Positions 23,920-30,252 of a DNA stretch of 64,000 bases are shown here, in pieces. Origin of the DNA: a virus; IMG/VR virus record IMGVR_UViG_3300045996_002337, positions 124,001-188,000 of that record. The stretch is one strand, 5' to 3'. The notes beneath the pieces are model-generated. The model made no database searches, was not told the origin of the DNA, and was given only the letters and a program-made list of their open reading frames with translations. Each line of letters begins with the position of its first letter. Within the stretch, counting starts at the first letter, position 1. The translations under genes and the position numbers were made by a program.

Positions 23920-24213
23920 TTAGAAGCGTTGGCGATCGCAGTAGCGGCGTGAGTTCACACGTCGGCAGTCGTCATAACGGCGACGTGCATCTTCATAGCG
24001 GCGATCCTCGCGGTTACGGTCGACTTCAGAGCCGATCAGACCACCGATGACTGCACCAGCGGCTGTTGCACCAACTGAGCCACCGCCGATCACGTTACCT
24101 GCTACACCACCAATGGCTGCGCCAGAGAAGATGCGTTGGTCGCGGTCGGACATACCAGCACAGCCGGTGAGGGTTGCAACTGCGAGAGCTGCTGAAACAA
24201 TTAGGGCGCGCAT
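23920..24213 (-). CDS. glycine-zipper lipoprotein
   Basis: 97 residues. Signal MRALIVSAALAVATLTGC with lipobox Cys at residue 18, then a glycine-zipper region (GAAIGGVAGNVIGGGSVGAT, AGAVIGGLIGSEVD) and an Arg/Asp-rich tail with two Cys. Resembles bacterial surface-antigen/OsmB-type glycine-zipper lipoproteins. May alter the outer membrane (lysis, superinfection exclusion); function inferred only. Confidence 0.75.
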   Translation of the reverse strand: MRALIVSAALAVATLTGCAGMSDRDQRIFSGAAIGGVAGNVIGGGSVGATAAGAVIGGLIGSEVDRNREDRRYEDARRRYDDCRRVNSRRYCDRQRF

Positions 24214-24223
24214 ACGTTACTCC

Positions 24224-24565
24224 TTACTTTTGGTCAAGCTGGCCAGTTGAGCCATCGCTGTTTGGGCGAGTGGTAGACTGGTCACCCGATGTAGTGGCAT
24301 CCTTACCAGCCTGTGGAATTTCGGCGGCGCCGTCTTTCACGGCGTCAGCGCCACGTTCAACGCCTTGCTTAATGTCCGTTGAGACAGACGCGGGCGTATC
24401 TTCCTGACCGTTGAAATAAAACCAACCGCCGATGGCGAGCGCGATAGCAACGATAATTGCAACCACGCCGACGCCAGCACCAGCTGAACCAGAACCTTCA
24501 GTTACGACCGTTGTTTCACGAACTACACGGTCTCCATTTTCATCATAATCGTACTTTTTAACCAT
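24224..24565 (-). CDS. single-TM protein with low-complexity tail (113 aa)
   Basis: Cytosolic N-terminus with YDENGDRVVRETTVV, one TM helix at about 32-52 (VGVVAIIVAIALAIGGWFYF), then an Asp/Thr/Gly-rich, probably periplasmic tail. The N-terminal D-R-V-V-R-E-T motif recurs in the next gene upstream, so the two are related. Unknown role. Confidence 0.68.
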   Translation of the reverse strand: MVKKYDYDENGDRVVRETTVVTEGSGSAGAGVGVVAIIVAIALAIGGWFYFNGQEDTPASVSTDIKQGVERGADAVKDGAAEIPQAGKDATTSGDQSTTRPNSDGSTGQLDQK

Positions 24566-24577
24566 GGATTACTCCTC

Positions 24578-24949
24578 CTAGTTTACTGAACTTGCCGCAG
24601 GTTCCAACGGGGGAACGGGTGGTGTAGTCGCTGCCTTTGCGGCTTCTGCAGCTTCTTTTGCCGAACGTGCGGCGTCTTCTGCCGCCCTTCGTGCCTCTTC
24701 CACTCCGGGATCAGGCGTGACAATTACCGGCGGAGGTGTCTCAACCGGTGTTGGTACGATGATTTGTGGAAGTGGATCTGGTGGGGCAAGTTGCGTTTGA
24801 GGTTCTTGCTTTACTAGAAACAAGAAGCCGATTAACGCAAAAACTGCGACGATTAGAATCGCCACGATTGCGCCCGTGTTATCTGATTTTGAAGACGTGC
24901 TAGTGCGCGTTTCACGCACTACTACACGGTCGTCGTCATCGTAGTGCAT
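24578..24949 (-). CDS. single-TM protein with Pro and Ala-rich periplasmic tail (123 aa)
   Basis: Start at ATG 24949, 6 nt after TAGGAG. N-terminal DDDDRVVVRETRTS parallels the neighbour; TM at about 27-47 (GAIVAILIVAVFALIGFLFL); then a proline-rich segment and an alanine/lysine coiled coil (EEARRAAEDAARSAKEAAEA) similar to TolA/TonB-type linkers. Possibly an envelope-spanning adaptor; speculative. Confidence 0.68.
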   Translation of the reverse strand: MHYDDDDRVVVRETRTSTSSKSDNTGAIVAILIVAVFALIGFLFLVKQEPQTQLAPPDPLPQIIVPTPVETPPPVIVTPDPGVEEARRAAEDAARSAKEAAEAAKAATTPPVPPLEPAASSVN

Positions 24950-25016
24950 AGTCATCTCCTAAGTAGCTGCACATCTGCAGCGGCGTCAAATAAATTGACT
25001 ACCTAAGATATGTATA

Positions 25017-25043
25017 GCGATCTGCCTCTTTTAGGCAGATCGC
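25017..25043. terminator. 11-bp hairpin, possible terminator
   Basis: Arms GCGATCTGCCT and AGGCAGATCGC with a CTTTT loop, 22 nt beyond the stop of the small secreted-protein gene on the minus strand. No T-tract follows, so termination strength is uncertain. Confidence 0.5.
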
Positions 25044-25064
25044 TTGCGCTGAAATAAGTAAATT

Positions 25065-25238
25065 TTACTTACGTACGCAGGTGAGGAGGATCACTGAACC
25101 TCCGCCCAAATTCTCCCGAATTTGAGTTTTTGCTGCTTCGCACGTTTCTTTTGAGTTGTGCTCATGTTCAAAAGCGACAGGCCTTGCGGACCCACCTGGC
25201 GCACTAACCAGGATTACCGCGTAGAGGATGAAGATCAT
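25065..25238 (-). CDS. small exported protein with two cysteines (57 aa)
   Basis: Begins inside the stop of the upstream gene (ATGA). Residues 1-18 form a signal-like hydrophobic stretch (MIFILYAVILVSAPGGSA, possible cleavage after SA); the remaining part has Cys at 33 and 54, suggesting a periplasmic disulfide. Not recognised. Confidence 0.6.
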   Translation of the reverse strand: MIFILYAVILVSAPGGSARPVAFEHEHNSKETCEAAKTQIRENLGGGSVILLTCVRK

Positions 25239-25738
25239 ACGAGGCGGTATCCTTTGATGATGTTGATAAAGTTGAATTCTGGGCTGTCAGCATCATACCT
25301 GATTGCGCCAACCACCTCACCAAGGCTGTCCTTCTGATAGTGAGTGTATGACTCACGGTCGGCCCCACCGCCCACGCCACCATAACCGGGGGTGCGGTCG
25401 TATTCAACATCGAAGTACTGCTTAGGCACAACAACACCGACTGCAGTTGCCGCACCACCCAAGCTAACTTCATCTTCATAAAAGATCGAGAGCGGGAGTC
25501 CGAAGAGCACGGCGAAGGGCACGAGGCGTTCATGAAGACTGATCACCCCACCAGAGTTCAGCGCGTTGAGGATGATGATCGTCTTGTTCTTTTCTGCCCA
25601 ATCTGCGTACTTCTGCCGGGCCGGTCCAGCTTGACGCGTGGCGTACAGCTCGCTCACGATGTGGGCCGTCTGCAGACCGCATTGAAGAGGACTCAGGTAA
25701 AGACCTGCGACGAAAGAGTAGAGGCGAAGATCATCCAT
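25235..25738 (-). CDS. conserved-looking phage protein (167 aa)
   Basis: Soluble alpha/beta protein: LYLSPLQCGLQTAHIVSELY, then KTIIILNALNSGGVISLHE and FYEDEVSLGGAATAVGVVVP. The layout (N-terminal helix, strand ending in N-x-x-N-S, acidic turn, VGVVVP strand) faintly recalls peptidyl-tRNA hydrolase 2, but key residues could not be matched, so no function is assigned. Confidence 0.62.
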   Translation of the reverse strand: MDDLRLYSFVAGLYLSPLQCGLQTAHIVSELYATRQAGPARQKYADWAEKNKTIIILNALNSGGVISLHERLVPFAVLFGLPLSIFYEDEVSLGGAATAVGVVVPKQYFDVEYDRTPGYGGVGGGADRESYTHYQKDSLGEVVGAIRYDADSPEFNFINIIKGYRLV

Positions 25739-25740
25739 GT

Positions 25741-27150
25741 TTAATCCTTATATTCGGCTTTGAAGGTGTACAACTTTCCTTCATTATACCACGTTTTGAG
25801 CTGATTGAGCACCTCTTCTTTCGACAACGGTGGCAACGTCATTAGTGGAACTTCAATGCCGGAGTTTGACACGTGAAACGTGCGGTGATAGTAGTCGTTG
25901 TGCCGTGGTGATTTTGGGCCGGTGATAGAGAGCTTTGTATCTGTGTAGCGGACCAGCTCAAATGGATACTCGTAGTTGCTACGTTCGGCCCCATAGGGGT
26001 AGAACAAGCCTTTGCAGTCATATGACTGATAACTCGATGGTTGCCATAGCCCGGTTTCTGTTTGCACGGCGAAGAAGAACGGGCATTCGTCGGCATCGTC
26101 ATAGCCTTTGTAGATCCACATGCTTTCACGATTGGAACGATGCTTGTCCTCGTGTACCTTCTTGATGAGTGTGTGAAACAACTCCTGCGAAAGTGGAGTC
26201 TTGACCCAGTGCATCACAGCTTTCTTGTCGGTAGATGCAGAGATGAAGTCGATGTTATAGGTGCTGTTTGCAGCAGCTCTCATCTCTCGGCCATTGATGT
26301 ATTTGAGGGCTTCCTCGGTCGACATCGATCCCTTCTCGACAATGTTCGCAACCTTGATGTCACGGTAGAGAAGGACCTCATGTTCAGAATCGACAGCGTG
26401 ATATTGAATCGGCGCGTTGATTACGTATTGTGCTTCAGAGCCTTCATGGCGCTTGATATCGCCGACGTTCGAGGTGAAAACGACTGGATCGAAGCCAACA
26501 TAATCCTCGTACACCTGGCTCTTCGAGGTGAACCAGTATCGGCCAAGATACGTCGTCTCGAGTCCATTGGTCAGCACGACTTTATCACCCGGCCCAAACT
26601 TCGACTTCTCCAGGCCGGCCAGTGGCTTGATCGTTTCAGCAGCGAGTCGAGCGGTCTTGTACTCCTCGCTCGACTCGTGAATGAGAATGTTGTTTGCCCC
26701 ATCACGGCCCCAGCAGCACTTGCCGGGGATCACACCGCCTTCATTGATGCCAACCAGACGAATGATCGTCATCAGGTTCTGTGCCTGAATCTCGAGTTCG
26801 AACCCGCGCGGGTCCTCGATTCGGAAGACAACGTTGCCACCACCATAGTACGTGCGCTTGATGTCGTCGGTGACCTTGAAGCCTTCAGCGAGCTCGTTGT
26901 TGATCAGCTTCGCCTGAAGTGCCGGTACTCCATGTGGGAAACCGTGCTTGGCCCAGGAGTCAACTGTCGTCTGCCGTTTGCGGCCTTGTGCGTTGTCCTC
27001 ATGAGGCGTCGCAAATCCGAGTGGAACAGCGTATACGACGTTGCTCAATTGCCCCGTTTTCGAATCGTAGTCATATGACGCCATTTGCTGGCGAAAGCCG
27101 ACATACAGCTTCGAAAAAACCTTCATTCCCACGTTTTGTTCGTATTTCAT
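25741..27150 (-). CDS. large unknown protein (469 aa)
   Basis: Start at ATG 27150, just after the small lipoprotein stop; no clear ribosome binding site. No transmembrane segment. Many aromatic residues and several beta-type blocks (GFDPVVFTSNVGDIKRH, MWIYKGYDDADECPFFFAVQ). No domain recognised. It is the largest gene of the window without any functional clue. A GTG start at 27189 would overlap the lipoprotein gene by 29 nt and is less likely. Confidence 0.68.
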   Translation of the reverse strand: MKYEQNVGMKVFSKLYVGFRQQMASYDYDSKTGQLSNVVYAVPLGFATPHEDNAQGRKRQTTVDSWAKHGFPHGVPALQAKLINNELAEGFKVTDDIKRTYYGGGNVVFRIEDPRGFELEIQAQNLMTIIRLVGINEGGVIPGKCCWGRDGANNILIHESSEEYKTARLAAETIKPLAGLEKSKFGPGDKVVLTNGLETTYLGRYWFTSKSQVYEDYVGFDPVVFTSNVGDIKRHEGSEAQYVINAPIQYHAVDSEHEVLLYRDIKVANIVEKGSMSTEEALKYINGREMRAAANSTYNIDFISASTDKKAVMHWVKTPLSQELFHTLIKKVHEDKHRSNRESMWIYKGYDDADECPFFFAVQTETGLWQPSSYQSYDCKGLFYPYGAERSNYEYPFELVRYTDTKLSITGPKSPRHNDYYHRTFHVSNSGIEVPLMTLPPLSKEEVLNQLKTWYNEGKLYTFKAEYKD

Positions 27151-27160
27151 ATGGTGAAAA

Positions 27161-27319
27161 TCACTTAGGTTGACAAGCCACACCACCACGCTGGTAATGA
27201 GCAGGTGTACACGGTTCCATGAATTTTTTCACGGGCTGACTAGCACAGGTTGAAAGAACCGCAAGCGCAACTGCTGCGATCACGAACGAAAGCCAAACAG
27301 GAAATTTTGGTGGACACAT
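27161..27319 (-). CDS. small lipoprotein (52 aa)
   Basis: Minus-strand ATG 27319 with AGGAG 8 nt upstream, ending TGA at 27161. Hydrophobic segment at residues 8-24 (VWLSFVIAAVALAVLST) and a lipobox-like LSTC with Cys 25, followed by a 27-residue tail with two more Cys. Driven by the promoter at 27377-27405. Confidence 0.62.
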   Translation of the reverse strand: MCPPKFPVWLSFVIAAVALAVLSTCASQPVKKFMEPCTPAHYQRGGVACQPK

Positions 27320-27343
27320 TACTTTTTCTCCTCGCACGCGATT

Positions 27344-27365
27344 TTATAGCATTAGTTGACAAATA
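27344..27365. repeat. 22-bp perfect repeat, copy 1
   Basis: On the minus strand this is TATTTGTCAACTAATGCTAT followed by AA. An identical 22-mer lies on the plus strand at 47093-47114. Here it sits between the -10 box at 27377 and the lipoprotein start. It contains an extended -10-like TGCTATAA in one direction and TTGACA in the other. Confidence 0.65.
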
Positions 27366-27384
27366 GCGGTTAACTCATTATAAC
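27356..27384 (+). promoter_or_regulatory. consensus sigma70-type promoter, TTGACA-N17-TATAAC
   Basis: Plus-strand TTGACA (27356-27361), 17-nt spacer, TATAAC (27379-27384). It faces away from the lipoprotein gene and shares its -10 bases with the minus-strand promoter. A terminator hairpin follows at 27421-27447, so a transcript would be only about 60 nt long: a possible small RNA. Confidence 0.5.
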
Positions 27385-27405
27385 CATTGACAAATAAGAA
27401 GTACA
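27377..27405 (-). promoter_or_regulatory. promoter, TGTACT-N17-TATAAT
   Basis: Minus strand TGTACT (27400-27405), 17-nt spacer, TATAAT (27377-27382). Drives the small lipoprotein and probably the 469-residue gene. Confidence 0.7.
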
Positions 27406-27420
27406 TAGGCCCGGGCAACA

Positions 27421-27447
27421 AAAAGCCCAGGCTTGACCTGGGCTTTT
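27421..27447. terminator. bidirectional rho-independent terminator
   Basis: Arms AAAAGCCCAGG and CCTGGGCTTTT, 5-nt loop, with T/A runs on both sides. Ends the minus-strand operon 27539-30238 or beyond and would also stop a plus-strand transcript from 27356-27384. Confidence 0.85.
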
Positions 27448-27457
27448 TTGGTTCGAC

Positions 27458-27538
27458 TTACTGTCGCTTCGCGCGATCCTTAAGTATTTCCCTCGCCTCT
27501 ATCATGGCAGCCACTGTCTCCTCATTTGGTGAATCGGA
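27458..27538 (-). other. in-frame 26-codon extension after the TGA of the upstream gene
   Basis: Directly after the TGA of the 27539-27877 gene the same frame stays open for 26 codons and ends at TAA (27458-27460). The residues (PNEETVAAMIEAREILKDR) look coding, like the SPNxETxxAMxEA helix of RelB/DinJ-type antitoxins. Options: chance, TGA readthrough, a recent nonsense change, or a separate 18-residue peptide from a GTG with GAGGAG upstream. Confidence 0.35.
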
Positions 27539-27877
27539 TCACAAAATCTTTGGGGCGGCACAAACTACGCCACCGTGCTTGACGGCGTTGAGGATGTCAC
27601 GGACACGTTCAGCACCGACGTCGGACATGGCGCAGGCCAGCGGCGTCGCCCCATCGAGCATGGGGTGTGGCTGCCGTAGCCACATAGCCGCCTCTTCATC
27701 AGACTCGAAGGTGTCACGTGCCATCGCGTCAAGCTCGAGTAGGCGCAGCATGCGGTCCATTCCCAAGACATCCGCTTGGCTTTTCTTTTGACGCCATCTA
27801 CCGAGAAGATATCCTGCCCCACCAGCTAGTAAAATCGGGATGAAGAATCCAAACACATAGTGGGCATTTTCCATCAT
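27539..27877 (-). CDS. membrane-tethered MbcA/ParS/Xre-type (DUF2384) domain protein
   Basis: 112 residues. TM helix at about 7-25 (YVFGFFIPILLAGGAGYLLG), basic WRQKK stop-transfer, a linker, then the C-terminal ~50 residues FESDEEAAMWLRQPHPMLDG and TPLACAMSDVGAERVRDIL ending KHGG. This follows the pattern A..WL..P...L.G.TPL...G...V...L..HG of the toxin-binding domain in MbcA/Xre antitoxins that neutralise RES toxins, which destroy NAD+. There is no HTH and no toxin gene next door. Orphan, membrane-bound antitoxin domain; anti-toxin activity is an inference. ATGA overlap with the cytidylyltransferase-like gene. Confidence 0.72.
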   Translation of the reverse strand: MMENAHYVFGFFIPILLAGGAGYLLGRWRQKKSQADVLGMDRMLRLLELDAMARDTFESDEEAAMWLRQPHPMLDGATPLACAMSDVGAERVRDILNAVKHGGVVCAAPKIL

Positions 27878-28353
27878 GACTTTTCACCAGTGCGTCTATC
27901 TTCACCCTTCCATTTCAGACGTTCGATTTCAGTCACTCTTGCACGTAGCTCGCTGGTAGAGAAGCTGTGCTTGCGGGTGTTGAAGTAAAACTCCATGTGC
28001 GTGAGGTCGTGCCCCGTGAACGGCTTGCCCTTGTATTCGTCACCCAAAATTCGAACGTCAATGGGGTACGCCAAAAGAATATCAAGAAGGTCCTTCTCAG
28101 TCGCGTACACGACGATTTCGTCAACATACTTGCAGGCCTCGAGTTGCACAAAGCGCTCGAAGACTGACTGGACTGGCTTGTTCTTTTCCGGCCGATCAAT
28201 CGTTGGATCCGTCTGCAGCCCCACAATGAGGAAGTCGCACTGACGCCTTGCTTCACGAAGCATCATGATGTGACCTGCATGGAAGAGGTCGAAGCAAGAT
28301 GCGGTGAAGCCGGTTCTTACGTGTTCAGCTGGGCGTTCCGATAATTTCGCCAT
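27874..28353 (-). CDS. cytidylyltransferase-like nucleotidyltransferase
   Basis: 159 residues. HxGH-type alpha/beta nucleotidyltransferase: TGFTASCFDLFHAGHIMML (HAGH), FLIVGLQTD, DVRILGDEYKGKP, and SFSTSELRARV (STxxxR signature). Closest overall pattern is the TagD/RfaE-type cytidylyltransferase group, which activates a sugar- or polyol-phosphate; an NMN adenylyltransferase-like activity is possible. Near Glf and a glycosyltransferase, it may supply an activated precursor. Overlaps the kinase gene upstream by 37 nt; RBS AGGGA 6 nt before the ATG. Confidence 0.8.
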   Translation of the reverse strand: MAKLSERPAEHVRTGFTASCFDLFHAGHIMMLREARRQCDFLIVGLQTDPTIDRPEKNKPVQSVFERFVQLEACKYVDEIVVYATEKDLLDILLAYPIDVRILGDEYKGKPFTGHDLTHMEFYFNTRKHSFSTSELRARVTEIERLKWKGEDRRTGEKS

Positions 28354-29057
28354 TTGATTCCCTGTTCAATATGTTGAATTGCCTTGTTCACGTCATCACC
28401 TGGAACTTGAAGATCCCATCGCGTAACGTTTGACCATGCTCGTTCTTCACCAGTGATGGAAAGGAGACGGTTGGTGTGAATATGAATAAGCTTCTCGGCC
28501 GCATCATGCATGTCCATTGATGTCAGCAGCGCAGAAACGTTCTGTGAGGATTTGGCGATATTGTGAAGCGCATTACGAATGTCCAGCGCGGTTCGGCGGT
28601 TCAGCCGGGCGATGCGCTCTGATTCAACGGTGTGTACGTAGATCTTGAAGATTTCCCATCCATTGTCTCTACACAGCTGCTCGTACATCTCGAGACCCTT
28701 CGGTTCCAAGATCACGATCGGCGCCCTGTCACCGTGCATCTTACCTTGCATTTCTTTATGCGTCACGCCGTAACGAACGCCCTGAAATGTGATGAGCTCT
28801 GCGAACTCACCGTTCTTTTCCATTGCCAACGATTGCTCAACGCTAATGAAGTTGTAGTCAACTCCTTCCACCTCACCATCGCGCCGCGCACGTGTAGTGG
28901 TGCTGACGATGCGCGAGAACATTGGCTCGAACTGATAGGCCTGCCCTCGCTTTGCCACGGCAGCAGGATCCGGTTTCGTCATCGCATCAAGCAGGTACGA
29001 CTTGCCAGAGCACGTAGGGGCCGTCATTGTGACGAGAGTAGGTTTGTCAAATTTCAT
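28317..29057 (-). CDS. guanylate-kinase-like nucleoside monophosphate kinase
   Basis: 246 residues. P-loop TAPTCSGKSYLLDAM, then the GMP-binding region FSRIVSTTTRARRDGEVEGV followed by DYNFISVEQSLAM and YGVTHKEMQG, the arrangement seen in Gmk (TTRxxRxGExxGxDYxF; YGT/YGV). C-terminal ~70 residues are extra relative to Gmk. Probable role: phosphorylates (d)GMP or a modified dNMP. Its ATG is 6 bp from TATAAT. Confidence 0.85.
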   Translation of the reverse strand: MKFDKPTLVTMTAPTCSGKSYLLDAMTKPDPAAVAKRGQAYQFEPMFSRIVSTTTRARRDGEVEGVDYNFISVEQSLAMEKNGEFAELITFQGVRYGVTHKEMQGKMHGDRAPIVILEPKGLEMYEQLCRDNGWEIFKIYVHTVESERIARLNRRTALDIRNALHNIAKSSQNVSALLTSMDMHDAAEKLIHIHTNRLLSITGEERAWSNVTRWDLQVPGDDVNKAIQHIEQGIKWRNYRNAQLNT

Positions 29058-29063
29058 GATGCA

Positions 29064-29092
29064 ATTATACCAAAGTTAGATCTTGTTACAAA
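29064..29092 (-). promoter_or_regulatory. promoter, TTTGTA-N17-TATAAT, 6 bp from ATG
   Basis: Minus-strand TATAAT at 29064-29069 followed by TGCATC and the kinase ATG at 29057; TTTGTAAC lies at the -35 distance. Confidence 0.68.
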
Positions 29093-29104
29093 TGAGTCGT
29101 AGGT

Positions 29105-30238
29105 TCAACAGAAGGCATTGTAAAACTCCAATCTATTCTTCCCAGCTCTCTTAGCGCAGTACATCGCCTTGTCAGCCTTATCACGCAGGTCGTTAATGTC
29201 TCCAGAATCATCAGGATAAATGGCGACACCAATGCTGGCGCCAATCTTGATGTTGCGCTCTCCAATTGGAACCCGCACTATCTCAATCATTGCCTGACCA
29301 ATCTCATGAATCGCCTTCAGGTCATGGGCTTCTCCAAGGATCGCGATAAATTCATCACCGCCAATGCGGGCGACAGTGTCAGTGTTTCGTACGACCCCTG
29401 ACAATCTGTCAGCAACTTCCTTCAGAACTTCGTCACCTACACCATGGCCGTAGGTGTCATTCACTGCCTTAAACCCGTCGAGATCAATAAACATAACAGC
29501 AACCTTATCACCAACTCGCTTTGCGTGAAGCGCCGCCATTTGAAGGCGGTCCTCAGCAACCCGAACTGAGGGCAATCCCGTAAGGTGGTCCTTACGGGCA
29601 AGTTGTTCAAGCTCAAGCTTTTGTTGATCCACAATTTCACGCTGTGATAAAAGTAGATCTCGCTGCTCAGCCACTTGATCAAGAAGATCGATGACCGTCC
29701 GCTGAAAGCGACTAACAGACACGAGTGTAATAAACGGCACTGCAACCGCAATCGCGAGAAAATTCAACCACCCTGACGGGCTTGCCACATGTTCAGCCAG
29801 ATTGAACGGGGGTTGAATCCATCCATTCATGAAGCAGATGCCAGCCGAAACCATTGAGGCGGCGGCCAGGACAGTAATTACAACGCTGGCTTCATGCGAG
29901 TACAGCATGCACACCAAGAACGTGCTGAACGCGACCCAAAAGAAACCAGTCCCCGTCATACCAAGAGAAAAAATCCCTGACAGCCCTAGCGTCATCGAGA
30001 AGATGATCAGCCCAATTGCCATGAAGTTGAAGCTAAGCTTGTTACGGGCAAGGGCAACAACGATGGTCGACAAGAAGAGGATGAAATGCAAGATCAGCTG
30101 TGTGTGCCAGCCAATATCAACCCCGCGCCAAATAATGATGGGTGCGTCAATGACCGCGAGGATGGCCGCCCCCACCCACACCTGTTTTACAAATCGGTGT
30201 TTGCTCTCTCGCAGCTTCGTGTGGGTGGTTGTCGTCAT
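29105..30238 (-). CDS. membrane diguanylate cyclase (GGDEF)
   Basis: 377 residues. N-terminal sensor of five to six TM helices (about residues 20-185, MASE-like), a coiled-coil linker (LLDQVAEQRDLLLSQREIV), then a complete GGDEF domain: DHLTGLPSVRVAEDRL, VMFIDLDGFKAVNDTYGHGV, inhibitory site RNTD five residues before GGDEF, and RAGKNRLEFY. All catalytic residues appear present, so it should make c-di-GMP from two GTP. The EAL partner is absent. Very unusual in a phage: it could shift the host to a sessile state or feed a nucleotide-based process. Confidence 0.92.
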   Translation of the reverse strand: MTTTTHTKLRESKHRFVKQVWVGAAILAVIDAPIIIWRGVDIGWHTQLILHFILFLSTIVVALARNKLSFNFMAIGLIIFSMTLGLSGIFSLGMTGTGFFWVAFSTFLVCMLYSHEASVVITVLAAASMVSAGICFMNGWIQPPFNLAEHVASPSGWLNFLAIAVAVPFITLVSVSRFQRTVIDLLDQVAEQRDLLLSQREIVDQQKLELEQLARKDHLTGLPSVRVAEDRLQMAALHAKRVGDKVAVMFIDLDGFKAVNDTYGHGVGDEVLKEVADRLSGVVRNTDTVARIGGDEFIAILGEAHDLKAIHEIGQAMIEIVRVPIGERNIKIGASIGVAIYPDDSGDINDLRDKADKAMYCAKRAGKNRLEFYNAFC

Positions 30239-30252
30239 CGCTTTCTTACGCT

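Noticed and set aside
25235-25738. Peptidyl-tRNA hydrolase 2
   Set aside because: Only a loose resemblance in strand order; catalytic residues could not be matched.
25783-25800. TATAAT on the minus strand near 25785 as a promoter
   Set aside because: It lies inside the 3' end of the 469-residue gene (codons for W-Y-N-E), with no ATG 6 bp downstream and no gene start nearby.
26062-27078. 338-codon plus-strand open frame
   Set aside because: Antisense to the 469-residue gene; no ribosome binding site or recognisable domain, and the minus strand fits operon spacing.
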